Shown: positions 17,650 through 27,524, counted from the first letter of the stretch. The stretch: DNA of 64,000 bases from Phycisphaerales bacterium (GCA_029260555.1 JAJDCZ010000003.1:152486-216485); one strand, 5' to 3'. Made by a program: numbers and translations. Notes: generated from the letters alone by a model not told the origin.

Positions 17650-18078
17650 ATGAGCGACGGCATCACCCTTGAGTTCGATGTTCACTTCTCGACGGGGAGG
17701 TGCGGGCAGCGAATGCTCAACTCGGGCGAGGAACCCGAGCCTTTGGCGAATGGAACGGGGCGTGTGCCGCGGATCGCACGGCTGATGGCGCTTGCGATTC
17801 GGTTCGATGATCTCGTCCGGACCGGTGAGGTGGCCGATTTTGCTGAAATCGCGGCATTGGGCCAGGTGACCCGAGCCCGGGTGAGCCAGATCACAAACCT
17901 GCTCAACCTCGCCCCGGACATCCAGCAGGCCATCCTGTTCCACCCGCTGGTAGTGGGCGACCGGGATGCGGTGTCGGAGCGAGCTGTACGGGTGATCGCT
18001 GGAGAGCTGGATTGGGAAGTACAGCGCACTCACTGGAATCGGGTCAAACAGGCCTGTTCCTCACAAACGACCCGCTAA
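17650..18078 (+). CDS. Helix-turn-helix protein of the recombinase cassette
   Basis: A 142-residue protein with a predicted helix-turn-helix near residues 70-105 ('EIAALGQVTRARVSQITNLL'), resembling the DNA-binding segment of ParB/KorB proteins. Genes like this often follow DUF2924-type serine recombinases. It lies 100 bases after the recombinase stop. A regulatory or accessory role in recombination is inferred. Confidence 0.65.
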   Translation: MSDGITLEFDVHFSTGRCGQRMLNSGEEPEPLANGTGRVPRIARLMALAIRFDDLVRTGEVADFAEIAALGQVTRARVSQITNLLNLAPDIQQAILFHPLVVGDRDAVSERAVRVIAGELDWEVQRTHWNRVKQACSSQTTR

Positions 18079-18123
18079 ACTTGGTCATTGGAACACCGAT
18101 TCCGACTGGGAGCGTCCCGTTCG

Positions 18124-21000
18124 ATGAACAAATGGATTGTCTTCATCTCGATCGTGCATGAGGAAATGACCATCAAGGCAGACCTGCACTCCGAAGGTAA
18201 ACGGTCAGTAGCAACTTACCCGCTTCTTGCTGTCCCGACGGAGGCTACGGCCGAGCTCGTTGTGGCACGCTTGAATCACCTGCACGGAGTTCCCGAGGAT
18301 TCCGGTGCTGATGACTGGCAGGAATTTTCATTCAAAGCCGATTCGGAGTTGACCCCCCAAGAAGTCGCGATCGCCTTGGAACTGAGTGACCCTTCGTTTT
18401 CAAAGAATGAACGGCATCCTTCTTGGCTAGAAGACCTGACGAACGCTGCACAGACCGCATTTACAGATGTTTCGCGGTGGAAGCAAATGTCCGTTCACTC
18501 GGAAGGAGGTGCGTACCTGTTCGTTGGATCGAAAGCAGAGACAACCCCATCTACAGTGTTTTATCGCACTAGCAACGCGAGCAACGCTGAAACACTATGC
18601 CGTTTGTTCACACAGGAGTATTCATCGAACGGTACACCCGACTTCTATCTTCGGACAACCAGTAGTTTCGCACCCGAAGATCAAGTGCTGTTAGATGATG
18701 CAATCGATGAACTCGCTATCTACGACGATCCAGACCCATGGGTGTACGACCCGCCTGCCTCCCAGAGTCTGCTGGAACGGGCTGAGTATTCGAGGCGAGC
18801 CGATCGCTGGGAAGCGAAACTCAAGTGCAATGTATCTGGGGATGCGCCGACGGATGCGAAACCCACTTCGTCCGAAGTGCTTGTATTCATAGCAGACCCG
18901 GCGGTTCATTTCGGAGACACTCGCCGAGTGATTCCTCCCAAAGGGGCGGTCGTGGCAATCATCCAAGGCCGAACTCTCGCCGAGGCCGTTGCCGGCATGT
19001 ACCGCGTGGAGCATGGTAACAACCCTCTACCTCTGGCCATCGTTGACTGTTCCGCGTTGTCTATTGTTCAGTTGGCTCTGGCAAAACGCGAACTATCGCG
19101 AGCTGAATCGATTGGTTCCAATCTGGGAAGTGATGGATATTCGACCACCGATCCGGTTTTTGCTCGAATCGGCGGGTGTGCGATGGACCTGTCGCAGCTC
19201 GCCGATGAACTGCGGCCTGTCGTTGAAGAGCATGATGCACAGATGCAACCACCTTCCGTGAAGGTGGACAGTACTGCGACGCCAGTTGAATTGCCTGATC
19301 CGCAAAGTGTCGCAGATGTAGTCGTGCTCTTTATGATGAAACGCGATCTGATCCAGATCAGTCGCGATTACCCGGACGCAATTCCGGAATCTGATCAGAA
19401 AGATTGGATTGAAAAAATCACTGCTCATACTGATCTCGCTCTGAATGGGCCAGGCTTCGACGACATCAAGACACTGATGAAGTCGCCTGGGTTCTTGGAC
19501 GAGAAAAATCCGGAGTGTTTCGGTCTTCTAATGTCTGCGGTGTTGTTTTTGCACCCTGCAATGGTTCCACCCGCAGGGTCGTCAGCTGAGAATCAGACCG
19601 CAATTGAGAAAGCCATGAGCATCTGCCAAGAAACGGCATCGCCTCATGTCAAGGTACAGATATCCCGATTGGCTGACCTTATGGTGGTGTCGTGCCGCTG
19701 CCCAACTGATACTTCTGTGAAGGAGTTTACTGATCCTGCTCGGTTTTTTCAGCTGCTTCAACGATACTGGAGCCTTGCGAGTGTATTGGTACATACGCAG
19801 ATGACATGCCATGTTGGATTCAGCCCTCATCCCTTGCTCAACATCATCGAGAACATCCGTGATCGCCTAACTACCTGCTTTTTGCATGTCCTCCATCTCG
19901 AAGGTGCTGATGATGCGCGGGAATCCTGCGAACAACTCCTGGGAGTGCTGACGGAGGGTGACATCGACGACTTGTCGGCGGTTCCAGAGTGGACCAATGA
20001 CAATCTTCAGAATGTGGAACGGTTCATCGCACGAGCAAGACTGAAGATTGGATCTCGAGTGTTCGAGCTGACTGGTGCGGAAGACTTTTTCATCAAGCGG
20101 TCCGAGCACCAAATAGCGGAACATGACAAGCGATGTCGGGCGGCATGGAAGCAAGTGCTGGCACGAACGGACGCGCAGACAGCTGCCCGGAAACCTCCCG
20201 AGGAATCGCCGACCCCAATTGTATCTAATCTTGGCCATAATCCAGTGTCCACACCGGAACACCGAGTGGCAAAGATTGAGCCGCTGTTATCATCGCTTGT
20301 TGCCGTTGACAACGGGATCATGTCGCTGGGCGCTCAGCTGCGATCTCTGAGTTGCCGAGGTAGGGCTGCCAATTCGCAAGCGCTCTCAGTCCAAGTAAAA
20401 GAACAGCTGCACAAGTGGATTGATCCAATCCTACAGCATCTGAAAGACGCGGAATCCGCGAGCAATGGCGTGGGAGCGCATCTCGTCGGTTTCCTCGCGG
20501 AGCCACTCGCCTGGGAGGTTGACACGCGGGTCTCGATTCGATCGCTCTCAGATCACCTTGTGGGGCTCATCTATTCGAACGGCGATGAGACGGAAGAGTC
20601 AATCGTCGTTGGAGCCGCAAGTGAGCTTTGCTCGCAAGGACAGCGCCTGCAAGCGGTATTCGAGGCACTCAATGTGCAAACGGTATCGGACGAACCGCAC
20701 AAATCCCCGAACGCGGTAAAGATTGCACCGAAGATTCCGCCGACCCCATTTGTGGTGTTGGGCCGCGCGGGTGATCCTTGCACTGTGAATGGCATTTCGA
20801 AGAAAGCGTTGACGCATGGTCAGCATGCGGTGGTGGCCGCTCTGATAGATGCTGGTGATGAAGGCCTCAAGAAAGATTCTATCGAGGCAGTTCGGTCGAG
20901 TGCTCGCCGAATGCTCGGTGATCTCCGAAAAGACGCCGACTGGGCTCTGGCCATCATCATGCCCGGTCAGACGAACGGCCGTTACCGTATCCCGAGTTGA
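18124..21000 (+). CDS. Large protein of unknown function (958 residues)
   Basis: I do not recognise this protein. It is soluble, with no membrane segments or signal peptide. Residues 1-120 are compact alpha/beta ('MNKWIVFISIVHEEMTIKAD'), the middle is mixed, residues about 690-830 are helical, and the last 75 residues ('KKALTHGQHAVVAALIDAGD' then 'SSARRMLGDLRKDADWALA') look like a winged helix. The ATG at 18,124 is preferred over one 36 bases upstream because the extension resembles translated spacer; the ribosome site is weak either way. It follows the recombinase cassette by 45 bases, so it is probably cargo of that unit. Confidence 0.6.
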   Translation: MNKWIVFISIVHEEMTIKADLHSEGKRSVATYPLLAVPTEATAELVVARLNHLHGVPEDSGADDWQEFSFKADSELTPQEVAIALELSDPSFSKNERHPSWLEDLTNAAQTAFTDVSRWKQMSVHSEGGAYLFVGSKAETTPSTVFYRTSNASNAETLCRLFTQEYSSNGTPDFYLRTTSSFAPEDQVLLDDAIDELAIYDDPDPWVYDPPASQSLLERAEYSRRADRWEAKLKCNVSGDAPTDAKPTSSEVLVFIADPAVHFGDTRRVIPPKGAVVAIIQGRTLAEAVAGMYRVEHGNNPLPLAIVDCSALSIVQLALAKRELSRAESIGSNLGSDGYSTTDPVFARIGGCAMDLSQLADELRPVVEEHDAQMQPPSVKVDSTATPVELPDPQSVADVVVLFMMKRDLIQISRDYPDAIPESDQKDWIEKITAHTDLALNGPGFDDIKTLMKSPGFLDEKNPECFGLLMSAVLFLHPAMVPPAGSSAENQTAIEKAMSICQETASPHVKVQISRLADLMVVSCRCPTDTSVKEFTDPARFFQLLQRYWSLASVLVHTQMTCHVGFSPHPLLNIIENIRDRLTTCFLHVLHLEGADDARESCEQLLGVLTEGDIDDLSAVPEWTNDNLQNVERFIARARLKIGSRVFELTGAEDFFIKRSEHQIAEHDKRCRAAWKQVLARTDAQTAARKPPEESPTPIVSNLGHNPVSTPEHRVAKIEPLLSSLVAVDNGIMSLGAQLRSLSCRGRAANSQALSVQVKEQLHKWIDPILQHLKDAESASNGVGAHLVGFLAEPLAWEVDTRVSIRSLSDHLVGLIYSNGDETEESIVVGAASELCSQGQRLQAVFEALNVQTVSDEPHKSPNAVKIAPKIPPTPFVVLGRAGDPCTVNGISKKALTHGQHAVVAALIDAGDEGLKKDSIEAVRSSARRMLGDLRKDADWALAIIMPGQTNGRYRIPS

Positions 21001-21350
21001 CGGGCAGGTCTCGGGCATGTCCACCTTTGATCACCTTGGCATGCACGAACATGCACCACTTATGCGCCAAACTCTGGTCTTCATCGCGATAGTGCGATGT
21101 CGAATCAGAAAGGCCGCATTATGATCCCACATCCACGACCCCCCGACGATCTGCCGCTCTCCTCTTCAGACGAAGCTTGGGGTCCTTGCCACCTCGGCTG
21201 ATTCGATCCACGCTGCCATGCCGGGCATTGGTTGAGCCCGGATTCGTCTTGCAGCGACCACTTTGTAGCTGACCGCTCAAATCAATCCGCTAACAACGCG
21301 GCCCCTCACCTCGGCGCGGTGGCTGCGCGCAGAAGAACAAGGAACAGAAC
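21001..21350. other. 350-base gap before the phage replication module
   Basis: No confident gene. A 34-codon frame (21,097-21,201, beginning MSNQKGRIM) has no ribosome site and is listed only as a possibility. A promoter for the rightward phage genes is expected here, but I see no convincing hexamer pair. AAGGAA lies just upstream of the next start. Confidence 0.3.
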
Positions 21351-21872
21351 ATGGATATCAAACCCCAGATCGTTGAGTTTACTCGTATGGTTATCGCGTC
21401 TGAGATCAGGACGCTGCGTGAACGCGGGTCGATTCGACCGAGCGATGAAGAAGATCTCGCCAGCGAGATCATGGTTGAGTTCATCACAGCCTGGCCATCG
21501 TTCAACCCAGATCGTGCGCCCGTCGAGGCGTTTGTCAATCAAGTCGTTCAAACGCGGCTGGTCTCCGTGCTCCGCAAGCGGCGGGCGTTGAAACGGCGTG
21601 GGCGGACGGTATCGCTCGGTGCCAGCGCCGAACTGAAGGTGGACTCGGCACGGGACGGTGGTGGCCAGATCGAACAGAGCCATATGCGCATGGACATCCA
21701 CGATGTGCTGGAGAAACTGACGACCGAGCAGCGGGCGCGTTGCGACGAGTTGATGCGGCAAGCTGTGACGCCAGCGGCACGCGAACTCGGCATGCCCCGC
21801 AGTACGCTGCGTGATGCCATCGACAAGATCCGTGAGGTATTCCGTGATGAGGGCTTGGAGGATTACCTCTGA
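21351..21872 (+). CDS. Sigma-70-like factor (phage-borne)
   Basis: A 173-residue protein resembling a short sigma-70/ECF factor. Region 2-like residues 1-75 include 'SDEEDLASEIMVEFI' and 'FVNQVVQTRLVSVLRKRRA'. Region 4-like residues 115-165 ('VLEKLTTEQRARCDELM' then 'ARELGMPRSTLRDAIDKIRE') form a helix-turn-helix. It is the first gene of the rightward replication operon, and its TGA overlaps a possible downstream ATG, which suggests it regulates the phage genes. It may bind polymerase as a sigma factor or act only as a DNA-binding activator. Confidence 0.7.
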   Translation: MDIKPQIVEFTRMVIASEIRTLRERGSIRPSDEEDLASEIMVEFITAWPSFNPDRAPVEAFVNQVVQTRLVSVLRKRRALKRRGRTVSLGASAELKVDSARDGGGQIEQSHMRMDIHDVLEKLTTEQRARCDELMRQAVTPAARELGMPRSTLRDAIDKIREVFRDEGLEDYL

Positions 21873-21922
21873 TGCCCGCCATTTTTCGAAGCCTTCGCGT
21901 AGATGAATCCGGGAGACCACCG

Positions 21923-22267
21923 ATGACCACCAACAACGCACGGACAAACCGCATCGCGTACCGGCTTGTATTTCTCAAGCCCCTTGATATGGAGGCCGTC
22001 GAGGAGACGCTGCTGCTGGCGATCCTTGCGGTGGAATGCCTCCATGGCGAGTCGGCCGTGCGGCTGGATGTCGGGTACGCGATCAACAAGATCGACCGGA
22101 TGGTCGTGCTCGATGCGAGCAACGACACGAGCCGGGCTGTCGCTCGGGTGTTTCTCGGTTTCTGCACACACGAGTTCGGCGAGGATTCATTCGCTGTGGC
22201 TCCTTTGAAGCGGTCGAGCAACCAGCAAGCACGCCTCGACACGCAAACGCCCGAGGCGGTCGCGTGA
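21923..22267 (+). CDS. Small phage protein of unknown function
   Basis: A 114-residue protein whose core ('LVFLKPLDMEAVEETLLLAI' to 'VRVFLGFC'-like strands) suggests an alpha/beta fold. The ATG at 21,923 follows GGGAG; an alternative ATG at 21,872 overlaps the sigma-factor stop. It ends with TGA overlapping a GTG of the next frame, matching the tight packing of this operon. It has no recognised family. Confidence 0.5.
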   Translation: MTTNNARTNRIAYRLVFLKPLDMEAVEETLLLAILAVECLHGESAVRLDVGYAINKIDRMVVLDASNDTSRAVARVFLGFCTHEFGEDSFAVAPLKRSSNQQARLDTQTPEAVA

Positions 22268-22374
22268 AGCACATAGATCCAACGCCCACGCCGCTGCCGC
22301 TTGTACGGCTGGGCCAGGGCGCGTTTGAACACGACATCTGGCCCGACGAAACGGGCCGAGTACACGGAGATCCC

Positions 22375-23184
22375 ATGATCCTGATACAACAGATCCACAA
22401 AGGCAAGGAACCCAAGCCCCGGCGCACGCTACTGTACGGCCCGCACGGGCTCGGCAAATCAACATTCGGCGCGATGGCCGACGCGCCCATTTTCATCCCC
22501 ACCGAGGACGGGCTTGGGGACATCGACTGCGAGTCGTTTCCGCTGGCCCAGAGCCTCGGGCATGTAATGTCCGCCCTCGAATCGCTCTACACCGAGGAGC
22601 ATGCGTACAAAACGGTCGTCGTCGATTCCCTCGACTGGCTCGAGCGACTGATCTGGGCGGATGTGTGCGCCGACAAGGGTGTCGAGTCCATCGAAGATTT
22701 CGGCTATGGACGGGGATACACATTCGCCATCGATAAGTGGCGGGCCGTGCTCGGGGCACTCGACGCACTGCGAAGCGACCGTGGGATGGGCGTGATCCTC
22801 ATCGCACACGCCAAGATCGCTCGCTTCGACAACCCCGAAACCGAGCCGTACGACCGCTATTCGCCTCGTCTTCACAAGCTGGCCAGCGCACTGGTCCAGG
22901 AATGGTCTGACGAGGTGTTCTTTACCAACTTCCGCGTCCACACGCGCAAGGTGGACGAAGGGTTCAACAAGGCCAAGCACCAGGGGATCGGGACGGGCGA
23001 GCGGATCATCCGCACAACAGAGCGGCCGGCGCATGTGGCCAAGAGCCGCCTGCCTCTGCCCGAGGAGTTCCCGCTCGACTACCGCGTCTACGCCGCCCTC
23101 GTGCGCGGCGAAGACGCGCCCATCACATCGACAGAACCGGCCGAGCCCGTTGGCGAGGCCACAGCACAAGCAGAAGGAGTCTGA
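22375..23184 (+). CDS. Phage AAA/RecA-like NTP-binding protein
   Basis: A 269-residue phage ATPase of the AAA_24 type, usually found beside DUF669 and helicase genes and thought to act in replication or recombination. The Walker A motif is GPHGLGKST (residues 22-30). The Walker B-like segment is 'KTVVVDSLDWLERL' near residue 80, with 'MGVILIAHAKIARF' near 140. The start at 22,375 behind GGAG gives the usual family N-terminus. A GTG at 22,264 behind GAGG, overlapping the previous stop, would add 37 residues and cannot be excluded. Confidence 0.85.
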   Translation: MILIQQIHKGKEPKPRRTLLYGPHGLGKSTFGAMADAPIFIPTEDGLGDIDCESFPLAQSLGHVMSALESLYTEEHAYKTVVVDSLDWLERLIWADVCADKGVESIEDFGYGRGYTFAIDKWRAVLGALDALRSDRGMGVILIAHAKIARFDNPETEPYDRYSPRLHKLASALVQEWSDEVFFTNFRVHTRKVDEGFNKAKHQGIGTGERIIRTTERPAHVAKSRLPLPEEFPLDYRVYAALVRGEDAPITSTEPAEPVGEATAQAEGV

Positions 23185-23185
23185 A

Positions 23186-23650
23186 ATGGCGAACCTGAAT
23201 GGATTCAATGCGAACGAAATCGACCCGAGAGTGGCGTTCGAGCCACTGCCCGCGGGTGACTACCTCGGCATCGTGGTCGCGACAGAGATGAAGCCGACGA
23301 AGAACGGCAGCGGCGAGTATTTGCAGTTGGAGTTCGAGATCATCGACGGGCCGTACAAGGGCCGCAAGGTCTGGGACCGACTGATGCTCAAGCACACCAA
23401 CTCGCAGACCGTGACCATCGCCCGGAGCACGCTCTCGGCCTTGTGCCGGGCGGTCGGGGTGATGCAGCCCAAGGATAGCGTCGAGCTACACAACCTGCCG
23501 GTGACGGTCAAGGTCGCGTGCAAGAAGCGCGACGACACAGGCGAGCTGACCAATGTCGTAAAGGGGTACAAGAAACGCGGTGACGGCGCGAGCGTCTTAC
23601 CCCAGGCGGCCGCCGCTGCGGCTGGCGGGACGCCGCCGTGGAAGCGATGA
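23186..23650 (+). CDS. DUF669 phage protein (putative single-strand DNA-binding)
   Basis: A 154-residue DUF669 protein. The family occurs in phage replication modules next to AAA ATPases and helicases and has been suggested to bind single-stranded DNA. It has 'FEPLPAGDYLGIVVATEMKP', 'GEYLQLEFEIIDGPYKGRKV' and a C-terminal alanine/glycine-rich tail ending in 'GGTPPWKR', which resembles the acidic-or-flexible tails of SSB-like proteins. It starts behind AAGGAG and overlaps the helicase start. Confidence 0.82.
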   Translation: MANLNGFNANEIDPRVAFEPLPAGDYLGIVVATEMKPTKNGSGEYLQLEFEIIDGPYKGRKVWDRLMLKHTNSQTVTIARSTLSALCRAVGVMQPKDSVELHNLPVTVKVACKKRDDTGELTNVVKGYKKRGDGASVLPQAAAAAAGGTPPWKR

Positions 23651-25344
23651 AGCTTCGGCCCTATCAGGAGCAGGCGGTCGAGTCGGTGTATACCCATCTT
23701 CGATCGCATGACGACAATCCGTGCGTGGTGATCCCGACGGGCGGGGGTAAGACGCCCGTGATTGCCACGATCTGCCGCGACGCGGTGCAGAAGTGGAACG
23801 GGCGGGTGCTGATCCTCGCGCATGTCAAAGAGCTGCTCGAGCAGGCGGCTGACAAGCTGCGGGCGATCGCGCCGGATCTCCCCGTGGGGATCTACTCGGC
23901 CGGGCTCGGGCGGCGGGACCTCGGGTACGCCGTGACGGTCGCGGGGATCCAGTCGGTCTACCGGCGGGCGTGCGACCTGGGGCCGGTGGACCTGGTGATT
24001 GTCGACGAGGCGCACCTCATTCCGCCCGACGGCGAGGGGATGTACCGCCAGTTCCTGTCCGACGCTCTTGTCATCAACCCGAACCTGCGAGTGATCGGGC
24101 TGACGGCCACGCCATTTCGGATGAAGACGGGGACGATCTGCGCTGCGGACCACATCCTCAACACGGTCTGCTACGAGATCGGGGTGCGAGAGTTGATCGT
24201 TCAGGGCTACCTGTCGCCGCTGCGGACCAAGGCGGGGGCACGCAAGGCCGACACGGGGGCGCTTCACACGCGGGCCGGCGAGTTCGTCGCATCCGAGGTC
24301 GAGGACCTGATGAACGACGACGGGCTCGTTGACGGGGCGTGCGCCGAGATCATCGAGCACACGCCCGATCGGAACGCGGTGCTTATCTTCGCTTCGGGCA
24401 TCCGCCACGGGCGGCACATTATCGAGGTGCTCAAGTCCCGCCACGGCGTTGAATGCGGGTTCGTCTGCGGCGACACACCCAGCGGGGTTCGTAAGGCGAT
24501 CCTCGGCCGCTTCCTGTCGGGCGACTTGAAATACCTGGCCAATGTCAATGTGCTCACGACCGGGTTCGATGCCCCGCACATCGACTGCGTGGTGCTCGTG
24601 CGGCCGACGCTGTCGCCGGGGCTCTACTACCAGATGGTGGGACGCGGGTTCAGGATGTCGCCGGGCAAAGACGACTGTCTCGTGCTCGATTTTGGCGGCA
24701 ATGTGCTTCGGCACGGACCGGTGGACGCGGTTCAGGTGACGGCGACCGACCACGGCGAGGGCGAAGCGCCGGCCAAGGAATGCCCGCAGTGCCGGGCGTT
24801 AATCGCGGCGGGCTACCAGACCTGCCCCGAGTGCGGCCACGCGTTCCCCGAACCCGACCGGGGCAAGCACGAAGCGCTGGCGAGCACCGAGGGCATCCTG
24901 TCCGGACAGAAGACTCGCGAGCAGCACGCCGTCAGCGAGATGACCTTCCACATCCACCACAAGCGCGATGACCCGACTGGACAGGCTCCGCCGACGATGC
25001 GCGTCGAGTACCGGTGTGGGTTCAACACCTACTTCCGTGAATGGGTCTGCTTCGAGCACACTGGCTACGCGCGGCGCAAGGCCGAGGCGTGGTGGCGGGA
25101 TCGGTCGCATGAACCTGTACCCGAGACTGTCGAGGAAGCCGTCGAGTGGGCCGAGGCGGGTGCGCTAGCAGAGACGACCGCGATCACGGTTGAACACAAG
25201 ACGGGCGAGCGGTTCGACCGGATCGTGGATCACGAACTCGGCGACAAACCACCCCAGCTCGACGACCCCGACGCCGTGCCCGAGTATCGGTTCGAGCCCG
25301 TGGGCACGACCTGCGGGATCCCTGAGGATGACATTCCGTTCTGA
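23647..25344 (+). CDS. DEAD/DEAH-box superfamily 2 helicase
   Basis: A 565-residue SF2 helicase of the phage UvsW/RecQ-like type, which unwinds DNA during replication or recombination. Motif I is 'IPTGGGKTPV' (30-39), motif II 'VDEAH' near 120, motif III 'LTATP' near 155, and motif VI 'MVGRGFRMSPGK' near 335. A zinc ribbon (CPQC, CPEC) follows near 380-400, then a C-terminal domain around 'YRCGFNTYFREWVCFEHTG'. The ATG overlaps the DUF669 stop (ATGA); an in-frame GTG lies nine bases upstream. Confidence 0.92.
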   Translation: MKLRPYQEQAVESVYTHLRSHDDNPCVVIPTGGGKTPVIATICRDAVQKWNGRVLILAHVKELLEQAADKLRAIAPDLPVGIYSAGLGRRDLGYAVTVAGIQSVYRRACDLGPVDLVIVDEAHLIPPDGEGMYRQFLSDALVINPNLRVIGLTATPFRMKTGTICAADHILNTVCYEIGVRELIVQGYLSPLRTKAGARKADTGALHTRAGEFVASEVEDLMNDDGLVDGACAEIIEHTPDRNAVLIFASGIRHGRHIIEVLKSRHGVECGFVCGDTPSGVRKAILGRFLSGDLKYLANVNVLTTGFDAPHIDCVVLVRPTLSPGLYYQMVGRGFRMSPGKDDCLVLDFGGNVLRHGPVDAVQVTATDHGEGEAPAKECPQCRALIAAGYQTCPECGHAFPEPDRGKHEALASTEGILSGQKTREQHAVSEMTFHIHHKRDDPTGQAPPTMRVEYRCGFNTYFREWVCFEHTGYARRKAEAWWRDRSHEPVPETVEEAVEWAEAGALAETTAITVEHKTGERFDRIVDHELGDKPPQLDDPDAVPEYRFEPVGTTCGIPEDDIPF

Positions 25345-27524
25345 TGACTGAGCCGAACGCCAACAACCTGCTCGAAGCGGCGAAGTGGTATCTGGGGCGC
25401 GGCTTCCGGCCGATCCCGATCCCCGCGGGCGAGAAAGCCCCTCGCATCCGTGGCTGGACCAAGCTGCGCCTGGGCAAGGCCGACCTGCAGCAGCATTTCA
25501 ATGGCTTGGGCAACATCGGGCTATTGATGGGTGAGCCGAGCGGGTGGCTCGTTGACATCGACCTCGATTGTCCCGAAGCGATTGAACTCGCACCGCAGTA
25601 CCTGCCCCCGACCCCAGCCAAAAGCGGACGGGCGAGCGCCCTCAACTCGCATTGGTGGTACATCTGCCCGCACATCGCCACAAAGAAACACGCCCTGCCC
25701 GGCACACGCCAGCCGATCGTCGAGATCCGCAGCACGGGGGCGCAGACGATCGTCGGGCCGAGCATGCACCCGTCGGGCGAGCGGTACGGACCGCTCGAAG
25801 GCGAGCCGGCTGCCGTCAAGCCCGAGGTGCTGACAGCAGCCGTGCGGGCGCTGGTAGACGCGGTGATTGAGAGGTGTGGTGGTGTTGCAAAACGACCTGC
25901 TCCCCCACCACGGGCACCGACCAGTGGCCGGTCGTCCTCCTGCGATACCGTACTGAAACGCGCCGCGGCCTACCTCGACGCGATGCCCCCCGCGATCTCC
26001 GGCCAAAGCGGGCACAACGCGACCTACGCGGCAGCCACGGCAATGGTCCACGGCTTTGACCTCGACTCCGACGCGGCGTTCGGCCTGCTCCGTGATCGCT
26101 ACAACTCGCGCTGCCAGCCGCCGTGGTCGGAGAAGGAACTTCAGCATAAAGTCGAGGATGCTGCGGGCAAGCCGCACAATCGGCCTTTGGGTTGGTTGCG
26201 TGATGCTAAGGCTGCCGACGCACAGGATGTTGATCTGTCCTCGTTTGGTCCTTTGTCTGAACCCACAGTTGGAGATGAGCAGTCAACTCGGCCTGAACGA
26301 CCGCCGGACCCCGGCCCGTTCCCCGATGACCTGCTGTGTGTCCCCGGATTCATAAACAAAGTGATGGCGTACAACCTTGCGACGGCGACTCGGGCCCAGC
26401 CCGTGCTCGCTTTGGCGGCGGGGATCTGTCTGCAATCCGTGCTCTGCGGCCGGAAGGTACGCGACGAGCGGGGCAACCGCACGAATCTCTACTGCGTGGG
26501 CGTCGCGTCATCAGGAGCGGGCAAGGACCACGCCCGCAAGGTCAACAAGAATGTCCTCTTCGCATCCGGGCTCGTCGAGCACGAGGGCAACGAGGACCTG
26601 GCATCCGATGCGGGGCTGGTGACGGCGGTCGAGGCCGAGCCGGCGATTCTTTTTCAGATCGACGAGTTCGGAAGATTCCTGCGGACGATCGGCGATCCAA
26701 AGAAAGCGCCTCACCTGTTTAATGTGCTCACGGTGCTGATGAAGCTGTACTCCAGCGCCGACACGATCTTCAAGGGCAAGGCCTACGCCGACAAGAAACG
26801 AAACAAGGTGATCAACCAGCCCTGCGTAAGCGTCTATGGCACGACCGTCCCCGAGCACTTCTTCGCCTCGCTCACCGCCGACAGCTTGAGCGACGGGTTC
26901 ATCGCCCGGCTGCTGGTGTTTGAGACTGATTCAACGCCGCCCCGGCAGCGTGTCAAAGCCACACCTATTCCCGAGGAGATTATCATGGCCGCCCGCTGGT
27001 GGGGCGAGTTTAGGCCCAGCGGCAACCTACGCAATCAACACCCTGAACCTTTGGTCGTGCCCGTGGACGACGAAGCGGGACTGGTGTTCGATGCGTTGGC
27101 CGAGCTTGTAGATCGAGAGCTGGCCAGAGATCAACGCGGGCGATCGCTCTGGGCGCGTGCCGAGGAGAAGGCGTGCCGGTTGGCGCTGATCTACGCGTGC
27201 TCTGCCAACCACGAGCGCCCCGTCATTGACCATGCGGCAGCCAAGTGGGCGTGCGATGTGTCGGAGTACCTGACCCGTCGCATGCTCCATGTTGCGCACG
27301 AGTGGGTGGCCGAAGGCAACTTCGACGCGCGGCAGAAGCGTGTGATGCGCATTGTGCGCCGCGCGGGTGGAAGGATCTCACGCTCGGTGTTGTGCCGAAA
27401 GACGCAGTGGCTTACGCTGCGTGAGCGGCAGGAAGTCATTGATAACCTCTTGGAAACGGGTCAGTTAGAGCAAGTCGTTGAGAAGACGGCGACCAAGCCG
27501 GGGGTGATCTATGCGCTGGTGTGA
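25344..27524 (+). CDS. Primase-polymerase fused to DUF3987 helicase-like domain
   Basis: A 726-residue replication protein. The N-terminal bifunctional primase/polymerase (Prim-Pol) domain spans about 10-180, with 'YLGRGFRPIPIPAGEKAPR', 'GWLVDIDLDC' carrying the metal-binding aspartates, and 'VEIRSTGAQTIVGPSMHPSG'. From about 330 to 620 is a DUF3987-type ATPase with 'GVASSGAGKDHARK' as its P-loop-like segment and 'AILFQIDEFGRFL' as its Walker B. It would prime and unwind at the phage origin. The start overlaps the helicase stop. Confidence 0.88.
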   Translation: MTEPNANNLLEAAKWYLGRGFRPIPIPAGEKAPRIRGWTKLRLGKADLQQHFNGLGNIGLLMGEPSGWLVDIDLDCPEAIELAPQYLPPTPAKSGRASALNSHWWYICPHIATKKHALPGTRQPIVEIRSTGAQTIVGPSMHPSGERYGPLEGEPAAVKPEVLTAAVRALVDAVIERCGGVAKRPAPPPRAPTSGRSSSCDTVLKRAAAYLDAMPPAISGQSGHNATYAAATAMVHGFDLDSDAAFGLLRDRYNSRCQPPWSEKELQHKVEDAAGKPHNRPLGWLRDAKAADAQDVDLSSFGPLSEPTVGDEQSTRPERPPDPGPFPDDLLCVPGFINKVMAYNLATATRAQPVLALAAGICLQSVLCGRKVRDERGNRTNLYCVGVASSGAGKDHARKVNKNVLFASGLVEHEGNEDLASDAGLVTAVEAEPAILFQIDEFGRFLRTIGDPKKAPHLFNVLTVLMKLYSSADTIFKGKAYADKKRNKVINQPCVSVYGTTVPEHFFASLTADSLSDGFIARLLVFETDSTPPRQRVKATPIPEEIIMAARWWGEFRPSGNLRNQHPEPLVVPVDDEAGLVFDALAELVDRELARDQRGRSLWARAEEKACRLALIYACSANHERPVIDHAAAKWACDVSEYLTRRMLHVAHEWVAEGNFDARQKRVMRIVRRAGGRISRSVLCRKTQWLTLRERQEVIDNLLETGQLEQVVEKTATKPGVIYALV

